Part shown: piece after piece, positions 1 through 10,171 of the stretch | How positions within the stretch are numbered: the first letter of the stretch is position 1 | How the letters are laid out: each line of letters starts with the position of its first letter | Assembly (NCBI GenBank): GCA_030248215.1 | Contig: JASANG010001705.1 | Span: 38,713-102,712, forward strand | DNA length: 64,000 nucleotides | Direction: 5' to 3' | Source: Enoplolaimus lenunculus | Lineage: Eukaryota; Nematoda; Enoplea; Enoplida; Thoracostomopsidae | Made by a program: the position numbers and the translations under genes | The notes under the pieces: generated by a model | What the model saw: the letters and a program-made list of their open reading frames with translations, nothing else | The model's database searches: none | Told to the model about the DNA's origin: nothing

Positions 1-206
1 CGGCGCCGTACGGGTGACGAATCACGAACGGCGCCGTACGGGTGACGAATCACGAACGGCGCCGTACGGGCGACGAATCACGAACGGCGCCGTACGGGTG
101 ACGAATCACGAACGGCGCCGTACGGGTGACAAATCACGAACGGCGCCGTGCGGGTGACAAATCACGAACGGCGCCGTACGGGTGACGAACCACGAATGGC
201 GCCGTA
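1..206. repeat. 28-bp GC-rich minisatellite at left window edge
   Basis: About seven head-to-tail copies of a 28-bp unit (CGGCGCCGTACGGGTGACGA plus ATCACGAA) run from base 1, so the array continues leftward outside the window. Copies differ by single substitutions. Each unit contains the palindrome GGCGCC and a CGTACG core, and the array is much richer in GC and CpG than its surroundings. No coding capacity was seen. Confidence 0.95.
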
Positions 207-305
207 CTGCGGTTTTAAATGTCCAGCATTTTTGCGATTGGAAATTTTTTTCGAATGAACTTAAACTATGCAATACGTTTGGACCTATTTTCGGTTAACT
301 ATATA

Positions 306-558
306 CACGTGCAAGTTTTTGCTGCGAGAAGTTACAGCTGCAACTTGCACTGCCAAGTTTTGTCCAAAATCTCGTTCGAAAAACTTGCAGCTGCAAATAA
401 TTCATTAAAAATCAACGCTATGAATTTAGTTCACATGTGTGAATAACCCTGAAACTTCAACGAATTTATTGCCTGCGCGTTATCATTGGCTGATAAAAAA
501 ATACACGTTCTGCGTTCAATTTGCAGCTGCAGGTACTCGCAGCAAAAACTTGCACGTG
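306..558. repeat. Foldback element with 23-bp perfect inverted repeats
   Basis: A 23-bp sequence beginning CACGTGCAAGTTTTTGCTGC (306-328) recurs exactly inverted at about 536-558, with further imperfect pairing inward around CAGCTGCAA motifs. This is the structure of a small MITE or foldback element. No target duplication was resolved. Confidence 0.6.
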
Positions 559-559
559 T

Positions 560-1195
560 GAATAGGATTTTATATTTCAGCTGAACATTTTGCCTGTTTC
601 GCGAGCTGGACAGACAGTCGTATTCAGTTCTTCTCTGGACAACTTGCAACTGCTGATGACGCGACCAATGACGTCAATTTTGACGACACTAATTTTCGTT
701 GTTTTGTAAGTCTTCAGTGGTAATGACCAATTAAGCGTTTTCTCCCCCCGCTAACATTTACGGAGGGGGGCATTTTAATTGACACCATTTGGAAAACTTT
801 AATTGATATGTTTACGGGGTGATTTAAAATGATTTGAATCCAAATTTAAATTTGAAATTTAACAAACGAATAATTTTCCGATATATATTAGGAAACTTAA
901 TTTTTGATAAATTGCAAATATAATGGTGACAAATATTTGAAAAATAGTTCAAAATTTGAATAATTTCAACACACGTTTAAGACAAATTCAAACTAAATTA
1001 TACTTCGTTTTTAGAAGTACTGCATCGGCCGCCGCTATGCAGACAGCTTGAATTTGTGTTGAATGTTTTTTCAACTGAGGTTAAACATATTTATAATACT
1101 TAAATTTTTTCTTGTTCCCCCCTTGTGAAAATCTTCTTCGCCCCGTATATTTACAATTCCTGCTTGTGGGGGGTGAGTATTGTTTTAAACACTGT
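560..1195. other. AT-rich stretch without recognised feature
   Basis: Low-complexity AT-rich DNA. I see no exon-like open frame and no recognised repeat family except short C/G runs near 745-775 and 1115-1170. Confidence 0.5.
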
Positions 1196-1197
1196 CC

Positions 1198-1342
1198 GGA
1201 TCCGTAGCCAAGGAGGACCAGGGGGATCAGTCCATCCTGGAAAATATTTTCAACAATGCCTGCAAGTCATTAAAACTCTTAAATGCCCCTCCTGAAGAAT
1301 TTTAGCCCTTCGTAACAAGGTGACCTGGGTACGAGCCTGATA
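1198..1342. mobile_element. hAT-type MITE, CAGGCCCGTAGCC family (family F), degenerate copy
   Basis: Matches the layout of the better copies at 42958-43124 and 52725-53270: a GTAGCC-like start, a purine/pyrimidine-rich core with CCTGGAAAATATTTT and CTTAAATGCCCCTCCTG, and an AAGGTGACCTGG-like end. It is diverged, so its edges are approximate. Confidence 0.6.
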
Positions 1343-1396
1343 CTGTTATTTCCTTCTAAACTGGTTTAATTTAAATTTGCTAAATATTTCAAACCG

Positions 1397-1535
1397 ATGT
1401 ATCGAAGCAGGTCCGTAACAGTTGTCTAAGCATATTCCTAAGCCTAAGCCTAAGCGTAAACATGAGCTTATACCAAACCCAAGTATTGCAGTCCTGCAGA
1501 AAAACGTTCCGCTCCCTGATCTTTACGTGGGTCAT
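1397..1535. mobile_element. TTAGGC-type MITE (family A), degenerate copy
   Basis: Carries the family landmarks in order: AGCATATTCCTAAGCCTAAG, a short CCTAAG array, GCAGTCCTGCAGAAAAACGTTCC and the terminal CTGATCTTTACGTGGG. The left terminal repeat is eroded. Confidence 0.7.
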
Positions 1536-1636
1536 ATGTTGTTTGCACCAATCTAAGATAATCAGATCAATGTTTTATATAAATGCAAAAAATCTTCAAA
1601 TGAGGCTGAAATTTTGGAACATTTTTCTAGAAGAAG

Positions 1637-1855
1637 AGCCCATATTCTCGAATGTGTATAGCAACTATCATCAGTTAGTAATTGGTTTTCAAACTCAGTA
1701 CCCTTTGCAGGTATTGAACTCAAAATTGGTACAGAAGTAGAACAATTCATACGTAAAAGATGTGCTGAATTTTGAGTCTCAGCATTCACTGGTTCGAAAA
1801 TTACAAGACATATCACCAACTTGGGATAGAGCTACACACATTTGAGAATACTGGC
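1637..1855. mobile_element. Foldback MITE (family J) with about 55-bp inverted ends
   Basis: The left arm (ATATTCTCGAATGTGTATAG, then TCATCAGTTAGTAATTGG) pairs with the right arm ending CACACATTTGAGAATACTGG. Related halves occur at about 4985-5100, 9225-9300 and 23430-23519, which marks it as a dispersed family. No transposase fragment is present. Confidence 0.65.
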
Positions 1856-1907
1856 CAATGTGTATAATTTTTGTAAATCCGCTTAAAATTTCAATATTTT
1901 GCTACAG

Positions 1908-2016
1908 ATGTACGATATGAACGAAAATTCAGGAACTTTGGGAATTTCAGCGGATGCAAAATGTCAAGAAATGATTAAATGGGAAAGTGTTAATCAAAAA
2001 ATTTATTTCAAACGAA
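1908..2016 (+). CDS. DUF7042-like gene, exon 1 of those visible
   Basis: Acceptor TTTTGCTACAG precedes the exon and a strong donor (A|GTAAGT) follows. It is open for 36 codons plus one base and contains the motif DAKCQEM...NQKIYFKR. The ATG directly after the acceptor may not be the start, because no signal peptide follows. Confidence 0.6.
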
Positions 2017-5000
2017 GTAAGTTTATCGGTTTATCAGGCCAGATACAAAGTGGGGACACAGGGGCTCAACCCGCCGTGGAAAAATTTTCGCGCCCCCCTA
2101 GAAATTTTAACTTGCTTGTAAGTCAGCGTTAACCGTTGTTTGCCCCTCCTGAAAAATTTTAACCAATCCTAGCTTTGGAAACTACACCAGCTTAGTTTTA
2201 CCACTGTCAGATCTTAGGAGGGATAGGGGGATGCATCTGCCCAACCGGCTCTGCCGTTGTTGAAAATTTTAGCGATGCCAATAGTTCATCTGAAGCTGTC
2301 ATGTTTTCTAGCGAAATACGACAGATGAAAGGTATGCCAGGGTTTGAAAACCAAATCAAAAATTTTTTACGCCGTCTACTAAATTCGTGCAAATATTTCA
2401 AAGGCCCGTAGCCAGCTCACTTTGCAACGGGAGCGCAGGCAAAAATTTATCAGGAGGGGCATTCAAGGATTTTCCATGACTTACAAGCAAGATTGAAAAT
2501 CATCTAGAGAGGAGGGGAGGTGGCAAATGTTTTCCACGAAGTTAAGTTTAAACAATTTTTGCAATTAGTACTGCATGGAACCAACTTGAATTTAATTTCG
2601 AAAGGCTGAGTAACGGTTCGTAAGTATTTTCGAAGGCGGTTATTTTGTGTGTTACAAATTGCAAAAATCCTTAAAATACCGTTTACAAAGATTGTAAAGG
2701 CAGCATTAAACCTAGTCCCGTAGCCAGCTTAAAGATGCAAAGGAACCGAAACAATGCTGACAATTTATGCAGGGGTTTTCCAGTGGGAAGCTCAGTGTCA
2801 GTTCTTGGCACCCGTTGTGGCTACAGATTCGGTAGACTCCTAAACTACCTGATTATAATGCGGTCTTTGGCTCATGTTACTTTTAGGGCCGTACCGGGTT
2901 CTGTTGGTTTGTAAAACAGTAGGCTTACATTCTTGACTACATTTCTTTGCTTAGGCTTAGGCTTAGGTTTAGGCTTAGGCTTAGGAATAGATACGCTTTT
3001 GCAACGCTCAGGCTTAGGCTTAGGAATACGCTTTTTCAATGCTCATGCTTAGGCTCAGGCTTAGGAATACGCTTTTGCAACGCTTAGGCTTAGGCATAGG
3101 CTTAGGAATACGCTTAATCTACTGTTATGGCCCTAAAAGTAACATTGGCCAGGTCGTTCATATCTCAATGGATTCTTAAAGTTTCTATAAATTTGTTTAA
3201 GAATACTTCTAGCTATGTCATTTTTGTGAATTTTCTACACACTCCACTCACTTTTTACAGGATATATTCCTGAGCCCAGTTGCAAATTTCCCTCATTTCT
3301 TCGTACATCTTCGAAATCGTGGAACCAACGAAAACGCAACATCCGCATACGTCATCGTGATACCGCCGGGTTGGGTATAACAAAACGTTGGGAATCTCTC
3401 GGTGAACCCGGGACAATTGTTAAGTTTCAATCCGAGACTTTAATTTTTACATCCGTATCCGGTAGACCTTCCCTATCAGGTGCTGGCCGCCATCGAACTG
3501 CGTATTCTCGTTGTATTCAATCGCATCATGATATACATGACCGTTCACATACGTTCATTGTATATAGCGTTAATGGATGGTACGAAAAAGTATTTATTTA
3601 GTATTAAGATAAAGTGTACAATATCATTTGCTCTCTCCAGATGGTGCTCTCTGTTATTCGGTTACGGACTGTTATCTATTTTAATTGACCACATGATAGT
3701 TGGACCCGGCACCGTTCTTATTTATATTCTTTCTTTTGGGCATAACCAATTTTAATTAGCACTTATGAACTTTATTCACTAAACGACACTCGATGCTAGC
3801 GTAGGCGCCCTTTTCCAACGGCACGGCCGGTTTTCCAAGATTTACTATGAAACGTTTTTACAAGAACAACACAGTTATAGTTGGAATACAGACTTCTATT
3901 GATTGGACACTCAAACTGGGAACCAGTCTTATTCGGGTTACTGTAGTGCTTTTATCAAAACATCATTACAGATACTGTTTTGTAATATTTTTAGCAATCA
4001 TAATTATCAATGCATTCGAATACACCGGCACGATAAGCTTTACGCCGATCAAGTCATTGAAATTCAACGAGGTAAAATTTGTTATTTTTAAACATTTCCG
4101 GCGAGTGCTTTGATCTTAGAAAACGACGTTTTAGAATTAAGGGCCAGTGCAAATTATAAGAGCCGGCTCAGTAAACCAGTGCCTTAAACCTTCAAGTCCA
4201 TCGATGTTCCAGTCTCTCAATGGGAATGAGGCCATAATTACACTGTGCCCTTTTAATATGGTAACATACATTGCAAAAAATGGTGAGTCATATTGGCTCT
4301 CCGAAATAAGCTATACGGGACTACACAAACTGAGTCAAATTCGACTCCGCCAGAATCAAACGTACGACTTAGTCGAACTTTACTTTGGCGGAGTCAAATT
4401 TGACTCAGTTGGTGTAGTCCCGTATAGCTTATTTCGGAGAGAGTCAATTTGGCTCACCATTTTTTGCTGAAAATTTAAAACATGCTTGAAGATGCTACTG
4501 ATTTTCGGACAGACAAACATACAGTGAGTCGTCGTAATAAATCGAGTAAAGACAGAATCAAACGTACGACTTGGTCGAACTTTACTTTGGCGGAGTCAAA
4601 TTTGACTCAGTTGGTGTAGTCCCGTATAGCTTATTTCGGAGAGAGTCAATTTGGCTCACCATTTTTTGCTGTGAATTTAAAACATGCTTGATGATGCTAC
4701 TAATTTTCGGACAGGCCAACATACAGTAAGTCGTCGTAATAAATCGAGTAAAGACAGAATCAAACGTACGACTTAGTCGAACTTTACTTTGGCGGAGTCA
4801 AATTTAACTCAGTTGGTGTAGTCCCGTATAACTTATTTCGGAGAGAGTCAATTTGGCTGACTATTTTTTGCTGTAAATTTAAATCATGCTTAAAGATGCT
4901 ACTGATTATCGGGCAGACCAACGCACAGTAAGTCGTCGAAATAAATCGAGTAAAGCCACAAAATTGTTCAAAAAATTACCTGCGCGGTATTCTCAAATGT

Positions 5001-7935
5001 CTATAGCACCTATCAATATCAGCGACCGATTTTTTACCAAAAATACCGCAACTGGTTCAAGCTAAAACTTTGAACGTATAAATTTTAGCAGGGATCAAGC
5101 GGAGTTTTGAGGGTCAGTTCGAAAAAGTTGCTATTCTCGCTCTGGCGGACCTAAGAGTCGACTACTCATGTCAAGAGCCATAAACAGAGATAAAACCAAA
5201 ATTTTGTATTAACATTTAGTGCTAACATTGCGTTCGGCTTATTATTTGCTTCACTTGAAAGCGTTTTCGTCTTTATATTTCAAGCAGCTTCCATCAAAAG
5301 TTCATAAATTCACTAGGGGTCCACAGTTGGTACCGGGCCGGGCCGGGGAGGGGGGATTGAGCGCCCCCTGCAAAAATGTTTCCCCGTAGACCATTTTTAA
5401 CTTTGGTTGTAAGTAATCAGTAACTCTTGTATGCTTCTCCTAAAAAACTTAAAACTTTCTTCCTAGCAAGGTGAGCTGGCTACCGGTTCGATTGGTACTA
5501 ATGAATGATGAAATTTTGTAAGCTTTGAAGATAACAGGAAAATACTTAATTTCAGGTCTACTCACTGACAAGCTACATTTAGCTTGCACTGAAAGCAAAT
5601 TTGATCCCAAATCAACACCTTATGAAACTCTTATTTGTAAGACTTTTTATATACTAAAATAAGGCGAAATATTTTCGTTGTTGTTATCATATTTTTGTAT
5701 TTAATACATTGTTTTGTATTTAAAACGTTGTTTCTGTTCACATGAATATTTTCAACTTCATTGGAGGTTAATGCTCAAGCTCGATGGCGATCTGAACTTG
5801 TTTTCGTCACCCCTGCTCTACGCTTAGCTAAAAATACCCGTACCTGACTAAAGCCTGATTCTAACCCCCTCGTTTTTAGTAGAAAATGCTCAACATCGAC
5901 AGTGTCCCCAGCGTGGCCGATTTGTTCAAATGTGCGGAATTGACGCTTCCACGTTATCGTTTGGTTGTGACGCCACCCATCAATTTGTGGTCAATTTCAA
6001 ATGTGATGATAATTATCGGGGTAAGAATATTAATACAGCGTTGGAAACGATGACACCCTCGAGAATTCCAGGGTCAGGGTCTCAATACAGAAGGGATCAA
6101 AGGTTTTTTCCGTTCGGAAATGTTGATGTTTAGCAGTTGGGTGGTTTGTTTTGACGCTTCGATTGCCATATCTCGGAAGCTATTAATATAATCGTCAGAG
6201 GTAGAATGAAGGAAAATTTATGGACAAAGCGAGCGAGATGTTAGACGCATTTCAAAACTACGGCACGCTTTTGTTTGAACTGATTATTGCAGGGGCTTTT
6301 TAAGATAGGGTTGTTCTCAAATGTAGAGTATTGTGTGGTGGGTTTTGCTGCACTTTTGAATCAAATACTATTTATTGTTTAGCACATTTCTAGCGATAGC
6401 TGGTGTACGCAGAAATGGCTGAAACTAAAAGAATATTATGTCTTAATATAGACTCCAGACATGTCTTGAACTCTATAGTTGTATTTCAGAAAATTTTTCA
6501 CAAATACGGGTTTGAAATTTCTCAGATTTAAAAATTCTGAAATTTAAAACACTTTGTTTCATAAACGGTATGACAAAAATGTTTGAAATATAACACAAAT
6601 GTGTCTAATATAAAAACAATTGTTTTGGTGATTTTCAAAACATATAAGTTTTAAAAATTCAAAGCTTTGTCCGCGTCCAAAATTGAACTCTTATGATCAA
6701 CCAAATTCCCTAATTTTACAACCTAAGATACGTCCAACAGTGTATAGTTTTGTGTATAATTTGCCTATGCAACCAGAATCTTTTAAATATATTTTATTCC
6801 AGCGGTTTGTTTCATCAAAATCATTGCCCATGTTAACTATAAGAGCCGGCGCCGTAAGCCTAAGTGTATGCATTAACCTGAATCTACTCTAAGCCCAAGT
6901 GTAAGTCTTAATATAAGCCTACTCCTAAGCCTAAGACTAAACTTACAAGGCGCTAAAGTCCATTGGTTCCTTGTCTCCAAAGTGGAAACACTCCAACGGA
7001 TCAAAAGTTAACGGTATTACAGAAACGTACAACTGTTATGGGTTTTGGAACGACGGCAACCTGAATTATTTAATCGCCAAAGAACAACATTCCGGTCGTA
7101 AAGCGTGTTTTGTAAGCCTTTTCTTGTATTAATTTTTTCTGTATACAAGCCAATCAGGATCAAACAGCCTCCGAATGTCGGAAAGTAACAGAAAAAAGTA
7201 GATACTTTTGATGGATCATTGTGAATTCCGACGAGATAATTAATCAGCTCAGATGGAAAGTTAGTTATTTCGGAGTTTATAACAGTAAACTTTAACTCAC
7301 TCTGAGTTGACTTGATACTCTCCCTGAGTTGAGATGATTCCGGGGTAGTTGATTAATTAAATCAGCATGAGTTTAATTAACTCACAATTTTGCGTTCTGA
7401 TTGTCCTAACTCAAATTGAGTAATTCTGCTCATTCTGAGCTGAAATCAACTCACTGGAATTTTCTGTGATTTAGAGGTTTTCAAATTTTCTGATAATGAG
7501 TTTGATAATTTGTCGGTTCAGCTGCACTCATTGGTCAAAATCTAAAATAATTCCCTCATTAATTAACTTCCGATTACATTCATTGGTTACTGAATTGATT
7601 CATCAGCAGCTGTCAACCAATTAAAACACGCTATTAGTATTGAGTGAAAAATAAAGTGGACTTAAAACTGATATGAACTTATAATTTTACGAAATTCAGA
7701 CATTTTGAATCTTATTCTATTAGCTAAGTAATTTTTCTATTTTAAATTTAAGGTATATTCCAAAAACGATTCTGCAATGTCACTGTCAGCGTTTTATGAA
7801 CATTCATGCCGACGCGGTATTATTCCTGGATATAACGGGCATCGTATTTATAATACATCTGTTAGTCATGGTACGTTTTGTCGTCTTTTCCGTTATCCTC
7901 CAGCCCGCTATTGCCCAAAGATGGTTGGATTTTGA
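1908..7935 (+). CDS. Cysteine-rich secreted-type protein, DUF7042-7045-like (7 exons, 5' partial)
   Basis: Seven exons form one continuous reading frame: 1908-2016, 3261-3579, 3995-4071, 5556-5636, 5880-6020, 7008-7111 and 7753-7935. Every junction keeps phase (splits 1,2,1,1,1,0), giving about 337 residues. What is seen: a C-x-FP-x-FL...W block opening exon 2, a GRHRTAYSRC block and YSVNG at its end, a short C-x7-H exon, two cysteine-bearing middle exons, then YNCYGFW...NYLIA...ACFVYS and a SCRRG tail. From memory this order (C-FP-W, C-G-W, CF-Y, SC-R) matches the uncharacterised secreted or membrane-anchored invertebrate proteins covered by Pfam DUF7042-DUF7045; molecular function is unknown. 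No signal peptide is visible, so upstream exons must lie left of 1908 or outside the window. The last exon could instead end at a donor after 7870. Introns hold a TTAGGC-type MITE and other repeats. Confidence 0.72.
2037..2185. mobile_element. hAT-type MITE family F, degenerate copy
   Basis: Contains the family core (GGGGCTCAACCCGCC, GGAAAAATTTTCGC, CTTGCTTGTAAGTCAGCG, TGCCCCTCCTGAAAAATTTT) in the usual order. It lies in the first intron of the cysteine-rich gene. Further eroded F-like sequence continues to about 2280. Confidence 0.6.
2403..2540. mobile_element. hAT-type MITE family F, reverse-orientation copy
   Basis: Starts GGCCCGTAGCCAGCTCACTT, the family terminal repeat, followed by AATTTATCAGGAGGGGCATTC and GACTTACAAGCAAGATTGAAAA. 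The right end is lost. Confidence 0.65.
2869..3150. mobile_element. TTAGGC-type MITE, sub-family B, with terminal inverted repeats
   Basis: Inverted ends GGCTCATGTTACTTTTAGGG and the complement ending AACATTGGCC enclose several TTAGGC runs separated by GGAATACGCTTTTGCAACGC. The 8 bp on either side (CGGTCTTT and AGGTCGTT) agree at six positions and look like an aged target duplication. It lies in an intron of the cysteine-rich gene. Confidence 0.85.
3261..3579 (+). CDS. DUF7042-like gene, exon 2 (C-FP-W domain)
   Basis: Acceptor CTTTTTACAG precedes the exon; the proposed donor is TG|GTACGA. This is the largest exon, 105 codons. It begins with PEPSCKFPSFL and a tryptophan nine residues on, then TIVKFQSETLIFTSVSG, a RC pair and FIVYSVNG. 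That resembles the N-terminal C-FP-W domain of the DUF7044-type module. A donor a few bases downstream is possible, but only this one joins the next exon in frame. Confidence 0.65.
3590..3947. mobile_element. MITE family P (TACTGTAGTGACC ends), eroded copy
   Basis: Its internal part reads CTCTCCAG...GTTATTCGGTTACGGACTG like other P copies, and it ends TTATTCGGGTTACTGTA. The left terminus is strongly diverged. It occupies the intron between exons 2 and 3 of the cysteine-rich gene. Confidence 0.65.
3995..4071 (+). CDS. DUF7042-like gene, exon 3
   Basis: Short 77-bp exon between the acceptor TATTTTTAG and the donor G|GTAAAA. It encodes NHNYQCIRIHRHDKLYADQV and more; the C-x-x-I-x-x-H pattern fits the start of a DUF7042-like module. 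Support is mainly phase continuity with both neighbours, since it is small and AT-rich. Confidence 0.5.
4271..4470. mobile_element. Foldback MITE (family E) with about 90-bp inverted arms
   Basis: Two long arms are almost perfect complements: GTGAGTCATATTGGCTCTCC through GAGTCAAATTCGACTCCGCC, and its mirror ending AATTTGGCTCACCATTTTTT. The loop is about 25 bp. Other copies: 28408-28610 and partial ones at 33500-33583 and 33715-33832. Confidence 0.85.
4351..4960. repeat. Three tandem 202-bp units derived from family E
   Basis: The motif CAGAATCAAACGTACGACTT recurs at 4351, 4553 and 4755, a spacing of 202 bp. Each unit carries the right arm of the foldback element plus a shared flank (ACATGCTTGA...ACATACAGTAAGTCGTCG). 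The tandem therefore arose after insertion, by duplication of one arm with its flank. Confidence 0.9.
5335..5488. mobile_element. hAT-type MITE family F, copy in intron
   Basis: Reads GGGGAGGGGGGATTGAGCGC, then the core CTTTGGTTGTAAGTAATCAG, and ends CTAGCAAGGTGAGCTGGCTA, the family terminus. It lies just upstream of exon 4 of the cysteine-rich gene. Confidence 0.75.
5556..5636 (+). CDS. DUF7042-like gene, exon 4
   Basis: 81-bp exon with acceptor CTTAATTTCAG and donor T|GTAAGA. It encodes LLTDKLHLACTESKFDPKST and PYETLI. Phase agrees with both neighbours. One cysteine. Not recognisable on its own. Confidence 0.55.
5880..6020 (+). CDS. DUF7042-like gene, exon 5
   Basis: Acceptor CCTCGTTTTTAG and donor G|GTAAGA bound 141 bp. 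It encodes a cysteine-rich segment: QCPQRGRFVQMCG, LSFGCDATHQFVVNFKC, DDNYR. The CP-x-x-G-x-F and F-x-C...F-x-C pattern is typical of extracellular disulfide-bonded modules and fits the DUF7042-7043-like family. Confidence 0.68.
6020..7007. other. Intron of the cysteine-rich gene with eroded TTAGGC-type MITE
   Basis: Mostly AT-rich unique sequence. Around 6840-6960 scattered CCTAAG motifs (CGTAAGCCTAAGTG, ACTCCTAAGCCTAAG) indicate an old TTAGGC-type MITE without clear ends. Confidence 0.5.
7008..7111 (+). CDS. DUF7042-like gene, exon 6 (C-G-W motif)
   Basis: Ends with donor TTT|GTAAGC. Encodes NGITETYNCYGFWNDGNLNY, then LIAKEQHSGRKACF. The C-[YVG]-G-x-W...YLIA...CF pattern, continued by VYS in the next exon, is the strongest family signature. 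The acceptor is uncertain: TCAAAAG at 7007 keeps phase with exon 5, but open sequence extends upstream to about 6950 with other AGs. Confidence 0.68.
7219..7470. mobile_element. MITE family D (CACTGTAAATTCCAGTGAG ends)
   Basis: Begins GTGAATTCCGACGAGATAAT and ends AATCAACTCACTGGAATTTT, with repeated ACTCA/TGAGT motifs inside. It sits in the intron between exons 6 and 7 of the cysteine-rich gene. Better copies are at 11240-11504 and 15014-15262. Confidence 0.75.
7753..7935 (+). CDS. DUF7042-like gene, exon 7 (last visible)
   Basis: Acceptor AAATTTAAG. Encodes VYSKNDSAMSLSAFYEHSCR, then RGIIPGYNGHRIYNTSVSH, and stays open to a TGA at 7933-7935. A donor (G|GTACG) after 7870 offers an alternative end with further exons beyond, none of which I could recognise. 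Confidence 0.6.
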   Translation, partial: VYSKNDSAMSLSAFYEHSCRRGIIPGYNGHRIYNTSVSHGTFCRLFRYPPARYCPKMVGF

Positions 7936-8046
7936 AATTTTTTGCATATCTTAGCTTTTCGGATTTGCTCTAATCATTGCACGCCTGCCTAAATTTACAT
8001 TTTTGTAAAATTCGAGTTTTTAAGGTCTCACTCACGTTTTCCACAG

Positions 8047-8560
8047 TCAGACGTTTGGCTAACGAGTTATAGTCAAATAACTGGTTTCGCTGCCAACGAT
8101 GTGGGACGGCGCCAAACCAGTGATTTAACCATGACTCGATAGCCAAACCTCTAACTGCAAAAATTTAACATCTTTCGACTCAGCTCCGCAAGATGCGTCA
8201 AATAACGTATAGCTTGTCAAACCGTTTGACAAAAAATGTTTTGGGTCCCGACGGGGATATCGGGACCTTAAAAATTCGAATTTTTCAAAAATGCCAATTT
8301 ACGCGTGCAATGATCAAAGCACGTCATGAAAAGCTCAAATTTGCAAAAAAATTTCAAAATCAAACCTCTTTTTGGCAAACGCGGGCGTATGGGGCGAACG
8401 GAAAATACCTCAGTTTCCAAAAATATTATCATATCTCGAACCATAAAAAGTTTAGCCAAGCACACAAACATCGCTATAGTATAGGACCAATTTTTACCAA
8501 CTGTCTCAAGCAACTTCAACCGTTCAAGACATAGAATACAAAAATTAGTTCATAGAATTT
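8047..8560. repeat. Internal part of the large hAT-type element (family H)
   Basis: Sequence from TCAGACGTTTGGCTAACGAG through TTTTGGGTCCC...AATTTTTCAAAAATGCC matches the interior of the 39859-40959 element and of the 22.4-23.2 kb copy. The 113-residue open frame here follows the repeat and is not taken as a gene. Confidence 0.6.
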
Positions 8561-9660
8561 CGTATTTTTATTAAAAGAAAGTTTTAAAAATTTTACTGCA
8601 AATTCCCAAATTGGGATCAGATAATCAAAAAAAATGATAAATTTTTTTAGCAAAAGTTTTTTTATGTTTCTATTTTAGAACTTTGCTCACCATCGTACGC
8701 GTTACAAAATATTTCTGCGTCAACAAAACTGCAAAACCTAAGCGTCCATTCACTATTGTTGGTTGTACTTTGTGCTGTGTATGTATGGTCGTAGCAAACT
8801 GAAAGTCTAAAGAATCTACGAATTTTATATCTGACAGTAGCAAATTTCAAACTGGATTTGATCTCGGACCTTTTTGACGGAAGACGCTTAACGTCACCGC
8901 TCGACTATAAACGCACGAAGTGTTAGCCTCAAGCGACAGGCGGGTCTTTTGAAGATTTTCACTGCGCATACGCATAATAATTACGAAACACTGTGCATCG
9001 TGTCTTCTTATTAAGTGTACGCGGTAGGGTGCAACCGAATGTGGAAAATACCGGAGCCGCAGAGGTCGAATTGCTGCCGGAATCTAAGGCAGTCCTACAG
9101 TTGTACTCTGCTACACAGCATAATGTTGCTAACAATGTGCTGTCCTAAAGAGTTGAATGCGGAGTGGTTTTAACTAAACTCTGGGTCCTTAGGTTTTGAA
9201 CCTGACGAACAACTGTAGTTGCTGATGTCAAAATTGGTGCAGAAGTAGGGCAACTCAAACGCGACCGATGTGCTGAATTTCGAACCTCACCATCGTGTTG
9301 CTGGTTTAATTATTTTTGATCTTTTGAGGTTTATGTGGCGATCGTAAATTGACCCGTAAAAGCTGTATTGTCTTTCAAAGATGCGTTTCAACTTAAACTT
9401 ATGCATGAGCCATCAGCACTCGACACAACATCATAGCTTATAGAAATAAAGGCTCAAGATTATGTTTAGGTTTTAGGCATTTACGCTTTTACAAGTGTCA
9501 GGCAAACTGAAAAATTTCTAAATAATCATAATAGCAAAATTGATTTTATCATAAGACCTGCTTTCTGTGGATCATTAACTGGAACCCAGTGTATGTTTCA
9601 ATATTAAAAGACCAAAAACTTTTTGCTATTTTAAGAACTGCAAATAAAATATTTTTTACG
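8560..9660. other. No gene recognised; eroded repeat pieces
   Basis: A piece at about 9031-9070 matches the end of the CAGGGTGCAACCGGAGG MITE, and about 9225-9300 matches part of foldback family J. The remainder shows no exon-like frame or repeat that I recognise. Confidence 0.5.
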
Positions 9661-9671
9661 CCATTGACACT

Positions 9672-9830
9672 ATCGGATCCAGATGGGGGACGGGGGGGTG
9701 GGGCGTACACTCGCCCCCTCCCGTCAGAAATTTTTGTGTTAAAATGGTAAGCTCCAAATCTTGCAATTTTTGCGTTTTATAACATTTGCCAGTTCCGCTT
9801 CCCGTCAAATACTTTTTGGATCCGCCGCTG
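9672..9830. mobile_element. MITE family I (GGCGGATCC ends)
   Basis: Ends CGGATCCAGATGGGGGACGG and TTTTTGGATCCGCCGCTG are inverted. The flanking octamers GCCATTGA and GCTATTGG agree at six of eight positions, an aged hAT-type duplication. Related copies: 25528-25990, 29375-29640 and 32243-32502. Confidence 0.65.
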
Positions 9831-9889
9831 GCTATTGGAGTTAAAGAAATGAGTCTAATGTGGTTAAAAGCGATTCGCAGGAAAAAATA

Positions 9890-10168
9890 AACACATTACA
9901 ATTTGAATTGGTTTCAATACGATCAATACCACAATATAAGTAAGTGGAAAAAATTTTCAAAATCGAACCTTTTTGTGACTTTCATGCCAATGATAATAAA
10001 TTGAAAATATTCCATAGTTTGTATCAACAAAATACAAAATGTTCAAAGGAAAATTGCAACAAACACTCTGCTCGATATATTCAATACACACATTAATATT
10101 CAGCGAATTAAACTTAAAAACAACAACACAAGCGTCAGAGCGTCGTAGTGGTGTGTACAATTCTAGCC
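9890..10168. repeat. Dispersed repeat M, copy 1
   Basis: About 230 bp, from TTTCAATACGATCAATACCA through CGTCAGAGCGTCGTAGTGG, recur in the same orientation at 55376-55612. No terminal repeats or coding potential were seen. The two copies differ by scattered substitutions. Confidence 0.8.
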
Positions 10169-10171
10169 TAA

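Noticed and set aside
1-206. CRISPR array
   Set aside because: 28-bp units are directly adjacent with no spacers, and the context is animal.
8193-8534. 113-codon plus-strand frame
   Set aside because: Lies in the interior of a hAT-type repeat also found at 22.9 and 40.7 kb, where the frame is not preserved.
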